From assembly GCA_014803435.1 (NCBI GenBank), contig JACYFD010000001.1, forward strand, positions 682,001 through 746,000: 64,000 nucleotides of DNA, given 5' to 3'. A program made the position numbers and the translations under genes. Source of the stretch: Cellulosimicrobium terreum (GTDB lineage Bacteria; Actinomycetota; Actinomycetes; Actinomycetales; Cellulomonadaceae). Of this stretch, positions 35,171 to 44,059 are shown piece after piece; the stretch's first letter is position 1, and each line of letters starts with the position of its first letter. The notes under the pieces were generated by a model. The model did not search any database, was not told where the DNA came from, and worked only from the letters and a program-made list of their open reading frames with translations.

Positions 35171-35596
35171 TCAGGACGGGGACGGCTCGTCCTCCGCGCG
35201 CTGCGCGTCCTCGAAGCCGGGGTCCGTGTCCACGATGTCGAGGAGCTCACCGATGCGGGTGACCTCGAGCAGGAACCGGACCGTCGGGGGAGCGCGCAGG
35301 ACGCGCACGCGGTGCGGTCCGCGCGACGCGAGGCGTGCGAGGAACGCGACGCCGGACGAGTCCATGAAGGTCACGTGGTGGGCGTCGATCTCGACGGGCA
35401 GCCCGGAGTCCTCGGCAGCGCTCGTCGCCTCCTGGAGGTCCGCCCCGAGCTCGGCGTCGACCTCGCCCGACAGGACGATCCGGGTCCGTGACGCACCCAC
35501 GATCACATGGACGCTCGCGGGGTCGCCACCGACCCGTGAGGCGTCGGCAGCCGCGCCGACCTCTCGGTCGGCGGCTGAGGGTGTACCGTCGCGCAC
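35171..35596 (-). CDS. STAS-domain anti-anti-sigma factor
   Basis: 141 residues. A 30-residue polar lead is followed by a STAS domain (about 30-125). The phosphorylatable Ser lies in VTFMDSSGVAFLARL (about 76-90), the RsbV/SpoIIAA site. The C-terminus is acidic. In partner switching the unphosphorylated form binds an anti-sigma kinase and frees the sigma factor; a PP2C enzyme dephosphorylates it. The divergent gene encodes exactly such a phosphatase. The GTG start has AAAGGAG upstream. Confidence 0.87.
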   Translation of the reverse strand: MRDGTPSAADREVGAAADASRVGGDPASVHVIVGASRTRIVLSGEVDAELGADLQEATSAAEDSGLPVEIDAHHVTFMDSSGVAFLARLASRGPHRVRVLRAPPTVRFLLEVTRIGELLDIVDTDPGFEDAQRAEDEPSPS

Positions 35597-35719
35597 CGGC
35601 GCTCCTTTCCGCGATCCGGACCGGTTGGGGTCTCGGTGGCCCCCAATCTACGGTTGAATGTCCAGTCGGGACAGTAGCGCGGCCGAGGCGTTCGAATCGA
35701 CTCGGCGCAAATCGGTCGG

Positions 35720-35736
35720 GTTCGTTCGCGACGAAC
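35720..35736. promoter_or_regulatory. Palindrome in the STAS-PP2C intergenic region
   Basis: GTTCGT-TCGCG-ACGAAC, a perfect 6-bp inverted repeat around 5 nt. It lies between the divergent STAS and PP2C genes and downstream of a TACGGT box (35649-35654). It could be an operator; no known regulator is matched. Confidence 0.3.
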
Positions 35737-35775
35737 GGGCCCCGGCCATGCAACGACGCACCGTCGGAGGTGGTC

Positions 35776-38013
35776 ATGAGCAGCTCGTCGAGCCTGGGCA
35801 CGGATCTGCCCGAGGAGCTTCGTCGACTGTGCTCCGACGCGATGGCGAGCTCCGGCGTCGCGATGTTCATCACAGGCCCGCGCGAGGCGGAGATGCCCAT
35901 CGTCTGGGTCAACCCCGCGTTCGAGCAGCAGACGGGATACTCCGCGGCCGAGGTCACCGGGCACAGCCCGCACGTCCTCGAGGCGCTCCTCACCGAGCCG
36001 GTCGACGCGCAGCAGCTGCGCGCGGCCATCGCCGAGGGTCGGGAGGCCACGCAGACGCTGCGTGCCGCGCGCCGGGACGGCTCCCTCGCGTGGATGCGCC
36101 TCTCGCTCTCGCCGGTCAGGTCGTCCGAGGGAGCCGTCACCCACTGGATCGGCGTGCAGGTCGACGTGTCGGAGCACCTCGAGCGCTACGCGACGCAGCT
36201 CGCGTCGCTCGCCACGGAGCGACGGGAACGGGCCGTGCTCGACGTCGTCGCGCAGAGCTCCGACCTGCTCGCCGACCTCGACCAGCCGTACGTGCTGCGC
36301 GACATCACGGAGCTGCTGGGCGGCTTCGTCGTGGACTGGGCCGGGTTCTACCTCAACGACGACGGGTTGCGCTACGCCGAGGGCGTCGACGCGTCGTCCC
36401 CGCCGACCGGGCGCGGGCAACGGCACGGACGGTACACGCCCGGCCTGCTGCAGCCGATGCCGGGACTGCACGAGACGGACGCGCTCGGCGACGCCGCGCA
36501 GGCGAACGCGTCGACGTCCCGGGCACCGCGGATCGACGTCCCGGACCGGGTCCAGGACCTGCTCGACGGTCGGATCGAGGGCCCGGTCGTCCTCGACCTG
36601 TCGGCCGTCTACCCGCAGTGGTCGGCGTCGGGGTGGCTGCAGCGCGACCTGGACCACCGGCTCGCGACCCTCGCCCAGCGCCCGTCGAGCGTGCGGGTCG
36701 TGGCCGTGCCGGGCCGCCGTCGGGTCCTCGGCCTCCTGGTCGCCGGCGTGCTGCCGCCCGTCGACACGTCGTCCCCGGGCCCGCGACAGGGACGGGGGCT
36801 GGACGACGTCACCGACAGCGCGCTCACGCTCCTGCAGGTCGTGGCCCGACGTGCGGGGGCCGCGATCGACAACGTCCGGCTCTACGCCCGCGAGCACCGG
36901 CTCGCGGAGACCCTGCAGCGGGCCATGCTGCCGGAGCAGGCGGACATCAGCGGGCTCGACGTCTGGACGTACTACGCGCCGAACTCGGAGCACGCCCAGG
37001 TCGGCGGCGACTGGTACGACGTCCTGCAGATCGCGGAGGACGTGATCGGCCTGGTCATCGGGGACGTGGTGGGGCACGACGTCGAGGCGGCGGCCGCGAT
37101 GGGCCAGCTGCGCTCCGTCGTGCGGTCCTACGCGTACGAGCTCGTCACACCGGGCCCGGTGCTGGAACGCGTCGACCAGCTCGTCCAGGGGATGCGGATC
37201 CCGCGGTCCGCGAGCCTCGTCTACGCGGCGCTCACCCGGCCGGGAGCCGACGACCAGCAGGCGCCGTGGCGGCTCGAGTACTCGCGCGCCGGGCACCTGC
37301 CCGCGCTGCTCCTGCGGCAGGGCACCGTGACCCAGCTCGACGACGCCGGCGGCCCGCTCGTCGGCTTCGGCGGCAGCAGTCGTGCGACCGGGGTCGTCGA
37401 GGTCCTGCCCGGGGACACGCTCGTGCTGTACACGGACGGGCTGATCGAACGTCGCGACCGGGCCCTGCGCACCGGGCTGGAGGAGCTGGTCGCCGCGTCG
37501 TCCGCCGTCTCCGCCGTCGACGCCGCGGGGGTCGGCGAGGAGCTGCTGTCCCGGCTGGCCGACGCACCCGAGGACGACGTCGCGCTCGTCGTCGTCCGGG
37601 TCCCGAACCCGGTGCGCGACGCCGACACGGTCGCCCTGAGCCCCCGGAGCCGCCGGTGGCTGCTGCCGAGCGAGCCGGCGTCGATCGGCCGCGCGCGGCA
37701 CGCCGTCGTCCGGACCTGTCAGGCCTGGGGCGTGAAGGACTCCGCCAACGCGGAGCTCGTCGTGTCCGAGCTCGTCGCGAACGGCGTCCTGCACGGGTGG
37801 GGTCACCTCGCGCTGCGCCTGTTCGACACGGGCGACGGGATCCGGGTCGAGGTCGAGGACGCCAACCCGGCGCCGCCCGTGCCGACCGACGGGCACGCGA
37901 ACCGCATGGGCGGGTTCGGCATGCAGATCGTGGAGCGGCTCGCGGACTGGGGATGGCGCCCGACGGCGTCCGGCAAGCTGGTCTGGGCGAAGCTGCGACC
38001 GGCCGGGCGCTGA
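35776..38013 (+). CDS. PAS - GAF-like - PP2C (SpoIIE) phosphatase - HATPase regulator
   Basis: 745 residues, cytoplasmic. PAS domain about 20-130: [18 protein letters not shown] and GVQVDVSEH follow the LOV pattern, but the flavin-cysteine motif reads GHSPHVLE instead of GRNCRFLQ. A GAF-like region follows (about 150-370). The PP2C/SpoIIE domain (375-610) keeps metal-binding Asp residues in [22 protein letters not shown] and PEDDVALV. The C-terminal kinase-type HATPase (about 621-745) has [19 protein letters not shown] and [16 protein letters not shown]. So one protein carries both phosphatase and anti-sigma-kinase-like parts. Flanking STAS genes are likely substrates. GGAGG precedes the ATG by 5 nt. 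Confidence 0.9.
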   Translation: MSSSSSLGTDLPEELRRLCSDAMASSGVAMFITGPREAEMPIVWVNPAFEQQTGYSAAEVTGHSPHVLEALLTEPVDAQQLRAAIAEGREATQTLRAARRDGSLAWMRLSLSPVRSSEGAVTHWIGVQVDVSEHLERYATQLASLATERRERAVLDVVAQSSDLLADLDQPYVLRDITELLGGFVVDWAGFYLNDDGLRYAEGVDASSPPTGRGQRHGRYTPGLLQPMPGLHETDALGDAAQANASTSRAPRIDVPDRVQDLLDGRIEGPVVLDLSAVYPQWSASGWLQRDLDHRLATLAQRPSSVRVVAVPGRRRVLGLLVAGVLPPVDTSSPGPRQGRGLDDVTDSALTLLQVVARRAGAAIDNVRLYAREHRLAETLQRAMLPEQADISGLDVWTYYAPNSEHAQVGGDWYDVLQIAEDVIGLVIGDVVGHDVEAAAAMGQLRSVVRSYAYELVTPGPVLERVDQLVQGMRIPRSASLVYAALTRPGADDQQAPWRLEYSRAGHLPALLLRQGTVTQLDDAGGPLVGFGGSSRATGVVEVLPGDTLVLYTDGLIERRDRALRTGLEELVAASSAVSAVDAAGVGEELLSRLADAPEDDVALVVVRVPNPVRDADTVALSPRSRRWLLPSEPASIGRARHAVVRTCQAWGVKDSANAELVVSELVANGVLHGWGHLALRLFDTGDGIRVEVEDANPAPPVPTDGHANRMGGFGMQIVERLADWGWRPTASGKLVWAKLRPAGR

Positions 38014-38031
38014 AGACCCGAGATCAACGCC

Positions 38032-38056
38032 GGTCGACGGTCAGGGCGGGTCGACC
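38032..38056. terminator. Short hairpin between convergent PP2C and STAS genes
   Basis: GGTCGAC (38032-38038) pairs with GTCGACC (38050-38056). Only 7 bp, so a weak candidate. Confidence 0.3.
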
Positions 38057-38057
38057 C

Positions 38058-38417
38058 TCAGCGCGGATCGACGGAGGCGAAGCCCGACGGCGGGGTGGCG
38101 GGCTCGCACCGGTGGTCGCCGTCGATCCGGAAGAGCTCGAGCGCGCCGCACACCTCGAGGACGAACAGGTCGCGGTCGTCGCACCCGCGCAGGACGGTGG
38201 CGCCGCCGCGCTTGCGACCGGAGTCCGCGAGCGAGATCAGGAACGCCGCGCCGGTCGAGTCCATGAACGTCACGCGGCACATGTCGATGACGAGGAGCTG
38301 GCGTCGCAGGCCGACGACCCGGGCCGCGATCTCCGGGAACTGGTCCCGCTCGGCGAGATCGAGGTCGCCTGCGATGACGAGGGTCGTCGTCGCGGGCGAT
38401 GTGGCGATCTCGATCAT
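38058..38417 (-). CDS. STAS-domain anti-anti-sigma factor
   Basis: 119 residues, almost entirely one STAS domain. The phospho-site is [15 protein letters not shown] (about 49-63). The domain ends with the expected LFRID strand and helix. The second STAS protein of this locus, convergent with the PP2C gene. A TAGAGT box lies 6 nt before its ATG, so it is expressed separately. Two Cys residues (GCDDRD, EVCGALE) are unusual but have no known role. Confidence 0.88.
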   Translation of the reverse strand: MIEIATSPATTTLVIAGDLDLAERDQFPEIAARVVGLRRQLLVIDMCRVTFMDSTGAAFLISLADSGRKRGGATVLRGCDDRDLFVLEVCGALELFRIDGDHRCEPATPPSGFASVDPR

Positions 38418-38423
38418 GCGTCG

Positions 38424-38429
38424 ACTCTA
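38424..38429 (-). promoter_or_regulatory. -10 box of the second STAS gene
   Basis: TAGAGT on the minus strand ends 6 nt before ATG 38417. Confidence 0.5.
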
Positions 38430-38481
38430 GACGCCGCCGGGGTGAGTCGCGCGCCCACCGAGGTGGCGGGGTGCTCGCTGG

Positions 38482-38916
38482 TCAGCGCAGCGCGCGGACC
38501 TCGTCCGCGGAGGTGCCGCAGTCGCGCAGGAACGTCTCGCACCGCTGGGCCTCGTCGACCTCGCCGATGTAGGCGGCGCACTCGGCGAGCGCCAGGAGCG
38601 CGCGCAGGAAGCCCTGGTTGGGGACGTGGGAGGCGGGCACGGGGCCCTGGCCGCGCCAGCCCGCGCGACGCAGCGCGTCGAGGCCGCGGTGGTACCCGGT
38701 GCGGGAGAAGGCGTACGCCGTCACGGCGCCCTTCGAACCGTTCTCGTGCAGGTAGTCCTCGGCGAGGAACGCCCATGCGAGGGACGACGACGGCTCGCGA
38801 GCCGCCACCTCGTAGGGGTCGTCGCCCGCGGCGAGCGCCTCGCGCACGGCGGCGAAGTCGTCGGGGAGCTCGACCGGGGCAAGGCCGCCGAGCAGGTTCT
38901 TGGGTGAGTCGCTCAT
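38482..38916 (-). CDS. DUF3151 protein
   Basis: 144 residues. The DUF3151 family (PF11349) shows in NLLGG, the [15 protein letters not shown] segment (about 42-56), the [22 protein letters not shown] segment and [21 protein letters not shown]. It is a soluble helical protein of unknown function, widespread in actinobacteria and often beside purA, as here (divergent). CACAAT lies 6 nt before the ATG as a possible -10. Confidence 0.88.
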   Translation of the reverse strand: MSDSPKNLLGGLAPVELPDDFAAVREALAAGDDPYEVAAREPSSSLAWAFLAEDYLHENGSKGAVTAYAFSRTGYHRGLDALRRAGWRGQGPVPASHVPNQGFLRALLALAECAAYIGEVDEAQRCETFLRDCGTSADEVRALR

Positions 38917-39015
38917 GGCCTCATTGTGCCGAACCCCGGGCGGTGCGGCTCCCGCGAGCGCGACCGCGACGGAGGCGCGCCGTGGACGGCCCGCACCCCG
39001 GAGGTCAACGACCGG

Positions 39016-39021
39016 TAAACT
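39016..39021 (+). promoter_or_regulatory. -10 box upstream of purA
   Basis: TAAACT lies 92 nt before the purA ATG, implying an untranslated leader of about 85 nt. The leader contains short inverted repeats (CCCAGG...CCTGGG at 39032-39052) whose role is unknown. Confidence 0.4.
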
Positions 39022-39113
39022 CGCCCCGGTCCCCAGGTGACTGCCGCCTGGGAGACGCCTCGGGGGCGCCGCAGGACCGGCCCGAGGAACAGGCAGTCGA
39101 AAGTGGGGAATCC

Positions 39114-40400
39114 ATGCCAGGCGTGGTGCTCGTCGGTGCTCAGTGGGGCGACGAAGGCAAGGGCAAGGCGACCGACCTCCTCGGGTCCCGGGTCGACTAC
39201 GTGGTCAAGTTCAACGGCGGCAACAACGCCGGCCACACCGTCGTCATCGGCGACGAGAAGTACGCGCTGCACCTGCTCCCGTCGGGCATCCTGTCCCCGG
39301 GCGTGACGCCGGTCATCGCGAACGGCGTGGTCGTGGACATCGAGGTCCTCTTCGAGGAGCTCGACGACCTGATCGCGCGCGGCGTGGACGTGTCGAAGCT
39401 GCTGGTCTCCGGGTCCGCCCACGTCATCGCGGGCTACCACCGCACGATCGACAAGGTCAGCGAGAGGTTCCTCGGCAAGCGCCGGATCGGGACCACGGGC
39501 CGCGGCATCGGCCCGGCGTACGCGGACAAGATCAACCGGGTCGGCATCCGGGTCTGGGACCTGTTCGACGAGAAGATCCTCGCCGAGAAGATCGAGGGCT
39601 CGCTCGACCAGAAGAACCACCTGCTCGTCAAGGTCTACAACCGACGCGCCATCACCGTCGAGGAGACCGTCGCCGAGCTCCTCGAGCACGCCGAGCGCAT
39701 CAAGCCGATGGTCGCGGACACCGCGCTCGAGCTGAACAAGGCGCTCGACGCCGGCAAGAACGTCCTGTTCGAGGGCGGCCAGGCCACGATGCTCGACGTC
39801 GACCACGGCACCTACCCGTTCGTCACGTCGTCCAACGCGACGGCGGGCGGCGCGCTCACCGGCTCCGGCGTCGGGCCGACGCGCATCAGCTCGGTGATCG
39901 GCGTCGTCAAGGCGTACACGACGCGCGTGGGCGAGGGCCCGTTCCCCACCGAGCTGTTCGACGCGAACGGCGAGTACCTGCTCAAGACGGGCGGCGAGTA
40001 CGGCGTCACGACCGGCCGCTCGCGCCGGTGCGGCTGGTACGACTCCGTGATCACGCGGTACGCGACGCGCGTCAACGGCATCACCGACCTCGTGCTGACC
40101 AAGCTCGACATCCTCACGGGGTTCGAGAAGATCCCGGTGTGCGTGGCGTACGACGTCGACGGCGTGCGCTACGACGAGATGCCGCTCGACCAGACGGCGT
40201 TCCACCACGCGACGCCGATCTACGAGGACCTCGACGGCTGGTGGGAGGACATCTCCGGCGCCCGCACGTTCGAGGACCTGCCGGTCAACGCGCAGCGCTA
40301 CGTGCTCGCGCTCGAGGAGATGTCGGGGACGCGGATCTCGGCGATCGGCGTCGGGCCGAGCCGCGACGCGATCATCCCGCGCCACGACCTGATCCACTGA
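39114..40400 (+). CDS. purA: Adenylosuccinate synthetase
   Basis: 428 residues, the full length for the family. It joins IMP and aspartate using GTP, the first step from IMP to AMP. Signatures: [16 protein letters not shown] (P-loop, about 8-23), NGGNNAGHT (about 35-43), the [21 protein letters not shown]-binding segment (about 124-141) and TGRSRRCGW (about 300-308). The last residues [13 protein letters not shown] are typical. ATG 39114 is the only start that fits the conserved N-terminus. Confidence 0.97.
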   Translation: MPGVVLVGAQWGDEGKGKATDLLGSRVDYVVKFNGGNNAGHTVVIGDEKYALHLLPSGILSPGVTPVIANGVVVDIEVLFEELDDLIARGVDVSKLLVSGSAHVIAGYHRTIDKVSERFLGKRRIGTTGRGIGPAYADKINRVGIRVWDLFDEKILAEKIEGSLDQKNHLLVKVYNRRAITVEETVAELLEHAERIKPMVADTALELNKALDAGKNVLFEGGQATMLDVDHGTYPFVTSSNATAGGALTGSGVGPTRISSVIGVVKAYTTRVGEGPFPTELFDANGEYLLKTGGEYGVTTGRSRRCGWYDSVITRYATRVNGITDLVLTKLDILTGFEKIPVCVAYDVDGVRYDEMPLDQTAFHHATPIYEDLDGWWEDISGARTFEDLPVNAQRYVLALEEMSGTRISAIGVGPSRDAIIPRHDLIH

Positions 40401-40408
40401 GGCCCGAT

Positions 40409-40439
40409 GCCGGGCGGGGGAGTTCTCCCCACGCCCGGC
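40409..40439 (+). terminator. purA terminator hairpin
   Basis: GCCGGGCGGGGGA pairs with TCCCC-A-CGCCCGGC around a GTTC loop, with a single bulged A. Arms 40409-40421 and 40426-40439. Confidence 0.7.
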
Positions 40440-40465
40440 GCTGGTCGGGGGCACGGACGCCCGCC

Positions 40466-40471
40466 TACGGT
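40466..40471 (+). promoter_or_regulatory. -10 box of the DUF4333 gene
   Basis: TACGGT ends 6 nt before ATG 40478. Confidence 0.5.
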
Positions 40472-40477
40472 GAGCGC

Positions 40478-40813
40478 ATGACGAACCACACCCGCGCCCG
40501 CTCGACGCTCGCCGCGTGTCTCGCCGTCGGCGCCGTCGGCATCGCTCTCGCTGGCTGCTCCGTCTCGACGACGACGTCGGCCTCCGGCGACGACGTCGCG
40601 AACAGCGCCGAGGACAGCTTCGAGGAGTCGATCGGTCAGCGCCCCGAGGTCGAGTGCGCCGACTCGATCGAGCTCACCGTCGGCGAGACCATGACCTGCA
40701 CGCTCACCGACCCGTCCACGGGGACGAAGTACGACATGCTGGTCACGGTGGAGGACGACAACCCCGACGGCTCGGGCCTGAACTTCCAGGTCGCGGACGA
40801 GCCGCAGGGCTGA
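40478..40813 (+). CDS. DUF4333 lipoprotein
   Basis: 111 residues. Signal peptide with lipobox LAGC (Cys at about 27). The mature part has the DUF4333 pattern (PF14230): two Cys spaced as in ECADSIELTVGETMTCTLTDP, then KYDMLVTVEDD. The fold is a small beta sandwich of unknown function found in many actinobacterial envelope proteins. It sits as a separate unit between purA and purD. Confidence 0.82.
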   Translation: MTNHTRARSTLAACLAVGAVGIALAGCSVSTTTSASGDDVANSAEDSFEESIGQRPEVECADSIELTVGETMTCTLTDPSTGTKYDMLVTVEDDNPDGSGLNFQVADEPQG

Positions 40814-40848
40814 CCGGACGCGGATGGTCGCGGCGCCCGGCACCTCGG

Positions 40849-40854
40849 TAGACT
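40849..40854 (+). promoter_or_regulatory. -10 box of purD
   Basis: TAGACT ends 8 nt before GTG 40863. Confidence 0.45.
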
Positions 40855-40862
40855 CGGCGCCC

Positions 40863-42152
40863 GTGAAGATCCTCGTCGTCGGGACCGGTGCCCGCGAGCA
40901 CGCCATCGTCCACACCCTCGCGCGCGAGGCCGTGCTGTTCGGCACCGAGCCGCACGAGCTGCACGCTGCCCCTGGCAACCCGGGGATCGGCGAGATCGCT
41001 GCGCTGCACGACGTCGACCCGCTCGACGGCGCCGCCGTGGCCGCGCTCGCGACCGGGCTCGGTGCGGAGCTCGTCGTCGTCGGTCCGGAGGCCCCGCTCG
41101 TCGCGGGCGTGGCCGACGCGGTCCTCGCGGCCGGGGTCCCCGTGTTCGGTCCGTCCGCGGCCGCCGCCCGGCTCGAGGGATCGAAGGCCTTCGCCAAGGA
41201 GGTCATGGCCGCGGCGTCCGTCCCGACGGCGCTCGCGCACGTGTGCACGACGCTCGAGCAGGTCGTCGAGGCCGTGGACGCGTTCGGCCCGCCGTACGTC
41301 ATCAAGGACGACGGTCTCGCTGCCGGGAAGGGCGTCGTCGTCACGGACGACCGTGCCGCCGCCCTCGACCACGCGGCCGCGTGCCTCGTCTCGTCGCAGG
41401 TCGTCGTCGAGGAGTACCTCGACGGCCCCGAGGTGTCGCTGTTCTGCGTCTGCGACGGGACGACCGTGGTGCCGCTCGTCCCCGCGCAGGACTTCAAGCG
41501 CGTGCACGACGACGACGCGGGCCCCAACACCGGCGGCATGGGCGCGTACACCCCGCTGCCGTGGGCGCCGGAGGGGCTGGTCGAGGAGGTCGTGGCGCGC
41601 GTCGCGCAGCCCACGATCGACGAGATGGCGCGCCGCGGCACGCCGTTCGCGGGAGTGCTCTACGTCGGTCTCGCCCTCACGAGCCGCGGCACCCGGGTCG
41701 TCGAGTTCAACGCCCGGTTCGGCGACCCGGAGACCCAGTCGGTGCTCCACCGTCTGCGCACCCCGCTGTCGACGGTCATGCTCGCGGCGGCCGAGGGCCG
41801 TCTCGCGGACCTTCCTGCGCTGTCGTGGTCCGACGACGCGTCGGTCACCGTCGTCGTCGCGGCGCAGGGCTACCCCGAGTCCCCGCGCAAGGGCGACCCG
41901 ATCACCGGGATCGACGCGGCGCAGGAGGTCGAGAGCGTGCACGTGCTCCACGCGGGGACGTCGTCGTCCGACGACGGCACGCTCGTCGCGTCCGGCGGTC
42001 GCGTCCTGTCCGTGGTGGCGGGCGGGGCGGACCTGACCGAGGCCCGGCGCCGGGCCTACGACGCGATCGGTCGCATCTCGCTCCCGGGCTCGCACCACCG
42101 CACCGACATCGCGGCGAAGGCCGCGGCGGGCGAGGTCACGCTCGCGGACTGA
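40863..42152 (+). CDS. purD: Phosphoribosylamine--glycine ligase
   Basis: 429 residues, ATP-grasp enzyme of the second step of purine synthesis (GAR synthetase). It opens ILVVGTGAREHAIVHTL. The ATP-grasp domain has the PPYVIKDDGLAAGKGVVV segment (about 141-158), EEYLDGPEVSLFCV, NTGGMGAY (about 221-228) and the metal site FNARFGDPETQ (about 281-291). The start is set by the N-terminal GxGxREHA motif. An intergenic palindrome follows the gene. Confidence 0.96.
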   Translation: MKILVVGTGAREHAIVHTLAREAVLFGTEPHELHAAPGNPGIGEIAALHDVDPLDGAAVAALATGLGAELVVVGPEAPLVAGVADAVLAAGVPVFGPSAAAARLEGSKAFAKEVMAAASVPTALAHVCTTLEQVVEAVDAFGPPYVIKDDGLAAGKGVVVTDDRAAALDHAAACLVSSQVVVEEYLDGPEVSLFCVCDGTTVVPLVPAQDFKRVHDDDAGPNTGGMGAYTPLPWAPEGLVEEVVARVAQPTIDEMARRGTPFAGVLYVGLALTSRGTRVVEFNARFGDPETQSVLHRLRTPLSTVMLAAAEGRLADLPALSWSDDASVTVVVAAQGYPESPRKGDPITGIDAAQEVESVHVLHAGTSSSDDGTLVASGGRVLSVVAGGADLTEARRRAYDAIGRISLPGSHHRTDIAAKAAAGEVTLAD

Positions 42153-42189
42153 CCCGCCCCGCGCCGTCGGGCACGGAACCCTGCCCGTG

Positions 42190-42246
42190 CCGAGCACGAC
42201 ATGGGCGCCGTCGTGCGGCTGATGACGACCCTCATGTCGTGCTCGG
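42190..42246. repeat. 57-bp intergenic palindromic element, copy A
   Basis: Outer arms CCGAGCACGACATG (42190-42203) and CATGTCGTGCTCGG (42233-42246) pair perfectly. It lies between convergent purD and the protease gene and may end transcription of both. It aligns over its whole 57-bp length with the element at 51896. Confidence 0.65.
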
Positions 42247-42260
42247 CGGTCAGTGGCGTG

Positions 42261-43817
42261 TCAGGCGCGGTGCCACTTCTGGGCCGCGGTGCCGTTGCAG
42301 GTCCAGATCTGGAGCTGCGTGCCGTTGGCGCTGTTGCTGTTCGGGACGTCGACGCACTTGTTCGCGAGCACGGACACGAGGTCTCCCGCACCGCTGAGCA
42401 CGAACTGCTGGGCGGCGTTCCCGCTGCAGCTCGCGAGCTGCACCGCCGTGCCGTCCGCCGTGTTCGCCCACGCGACGTCCATGCACTTGCCGCCGGCGCG
42501 GACCGTGCCGTCGGGCTCGAACGTCCAGCGCTGGGCGTTCGAGCCGTTGCACGTCCACAGCTGGAGACGCTTGCCGTCGCTGAAGTCCGAGCTCGGCACG
42601 TCGATGCACTTGCCCGCGAGCCCGACGAGCGAGCTGGTGGCGGAGCCGCCGGTCGTGGTGAGGCTCAGCCCGTAGGCCGACAGGATCGGCTGGAGCGGCT
42701 GGAAGATGAACTTGCCCCCGCTGGAGCAGTCGCCGATCCGACCCGACGTCACGCCCTGGGCCTGCGTGCCGGAGATGACCGAGCCGCCGGAGTCGCCGCC
42801 CTCCGCGCACGCGGTGCCGATGGTGAGCCCGGTGGTGGCCACGGACTCGTAGTTGACGGTGACGTTCTTCTGCTCGATCACGCCGCAGCGCCAACCGGTC
42901 GTGCGGCCCGAGCGGCAGACCGAGGCGCCGATCGCCTGCTCGGCCGACCCGGTGACCGCCACGGTCCCGCCGGCGTAGTCGTTCACGCGCGGGGTCGAGG
43001 TCCAGCCCGACGTCGTGCGCACCCACGCGTAGTCCTTGCCCGGCCAGCCGGAGGCCTGGTACGTGCCGAGCGCCGCGCCGTCGGGTGCGGACACCGGGTT
43101 GCCCGCCGAGCCGCAGTGCCCCGCGGTGACGAAACCGCCCTGCACCGCGAAGCCGATGGAGCAGAGGGTGACGTACCCGTTGCCGAGCGGCTTGTGGTAC
43201 TCGTCCCCGCCGCGCACGTCGCGCGCGAGCTCGTAGGGCGCGTCGAGCTGCTCCGTGCGCACGAGGTCGGGGTCGACGCCCGCGTCCTGCACGAACGCCG
43301 CCGCGGCCTTCGGGTCGGTCGACTCGACGACGACCTCGTTGGTCGTCACGTCGACGTACCAGGCCCGCACGGACTCCGGCGCGACGGTGTCGTCGAGGTC
43401 GTCCTGGAGCCCGTCGAGGGTCCCGAGGTCGTGGTCGACGACGACGGCCTGCGCGCCGGTCGCCTCGACCTCGTCGACGAGCGCCGGGTCCGTGACGGCG
43501 ACGGTGGCCGTCGCGGACTCGGTGTCCACCCACGTCCCGGCGTAGGCGTCACCGAGGACCGGCTCGAGCACCGACTCGACGGTCGACGTCGACGCGTCGA
43601 GCGCGAGACGGGCGTCGATCTCCTGCGCGTCGAGCCCGAGGTCACGCTCCAGGGCCTCGACCTGTCCGTCGGGGAGCGTCGCCGTGGTCGCGAGGCCGGG
43701 TGGATCGTCGGTCGTCGGGCCGCTGGTCGCGGCGCTCGCCCCGCCGATTCCTGCCGCGGCGAGCGCGACACTGCTTGCTAGCGCTGTCAGGACGTGGTGC
43801 ATCTTGCGTCGGTGCAT
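42261..43817 (-). CDS. Secreted alpha-lytic-type serine protease with ricin-type lectin domain
   Basis: 518 residues. Signal peptide about 1-30 (ALA-rich, GGASA). An alpha-lytic-type pro-region runs to about 185. The mature S1 protease has His in FVTAGHCGSAGNPV, Asp in KDYAWVRTTS and Ser in CAEGGDSGGSVIS, with paired Cys. The last 130 residues are a ricin B-type lectin fold with three QxW-like repeats (RLQLWTCNGSNAQRW, VQLASCSGNAAQQF, QLQIWTCNGTAAQKW). The domain order equals Rarobacter faecitabidus protease I, a yeast-lytic enzyme that binds mannan; yeast or fungal cell-wall attack is inferred. The ATG is chosen because AGGAGG lies 5 nt upstream (43823-43828). Confidence 0.92.
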   Translation of the reverse strand: MHRRKMHHVLTALASSVALAAAGIGGASAATSGPTTDDPPGLATTATLPDGQVEALERDLGLDAQEIDARLALDASTSTVESVLEPVLGDAYAGTWVDTESATATVAVTDPALVDEVEATGAQAVVVDHDLGTLDGLQDDLDDTVAPESVRAWYVDVTTNEVVVESTDPKAAAAFVQDAGVDPDLVRTEQLDAPYELARDVRGGDEYHKPLGNGYVTLCSIGFAVQGGFVTAGHCGSAGNPVSAPDGAALGTYQASGWPGKDYAWVRTTSGWTSTPRVNDYAGGTVAVTGSAEQAIGASVCRSGRTTGWRCGVIEQKNVTVNYESVATTGLTIGTACAEGGDSGGSVISGTQAQGVTSGRIGDCSSGGKFIFQPLQPILSAYGLSLTTTGGSATSSLVGLAGKCIDVPSSDFSDGKRLQLWTCNGSNAQRWTFEPDGTVRAGGKCMDVAWANTADGTAVQLASCSGNAAQQFVLSGAGDLVSVLANKCVDVPNSNSANGTQLQIWTCNGTAAQKWHRA

Positions 43818-43822
43818 CGTTG

Positions 43823-43828
43823 CCTCCT
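43823..43828 (-). promoter_or_regulatory. Ribosome binding site that decides the protease start
   Basis: AGGAGG on the minus strand, 5 nt before ATG 43817. It overrules the upstream in-frame GTG at 43838, which would add seven residues. Confidence 0.6.
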
Positions 43829-44046
43829 GTGTGCGCACGACGGCGCCACCCTCGTCGGTGACGCCGTGAGCCGGTCAGTCGATCGCATGCCTCCAGGTGT
43901 TGAGCGCGCAGCGGAGCGCACGGCGCGGCAGTCCACGCGGTGCACGACCCTGTGCACGAGGCGTGCGGGAGCGCTCTCACGAACCGCCTCGCCCAGCACC
44001 CTAGCCCGCGGGTGTGCTCGCGTCACCCCCTGGTTCGCCGGGATGG

Positions 44047-44052
44047 GACACT
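44047..44052 (+). promoter_or_regulatory. Possible -10 box of purC
   Basis: GACACT ends 7 nt before GTG 44060. Two bases fit less well than in the other boxes. The rest of the 242-bp protease-purC gap shows no clear element. Confidence 0.3.
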
Positions 44053-44059
44053 GGGCCGC

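Noticed and set aside
38931-38944. GCCGAACCCCGGGC as another member of the palindrome family
   Set aside because: Only one arm-like half (shared with the clpB hairpin) is present and no matching second arm follows.
35658-40400. A continuous plus-strand frame of 1580 codons across the PP2C, STAS, DUF3151 and purA region
   Set aside because: The real product begins at ATG 39114 (purA). The rest is a shadow of the PP2C gene and antisense to the STAS and DUF3151 genes.
43818-44059. A tRNA, riboswitch or small gene in the protease-purC gap
   Set aside because: I see no cloverleaf, conserved riboswitch core or credible frame; only promoter-like and ribosome-site sequences at the edges.
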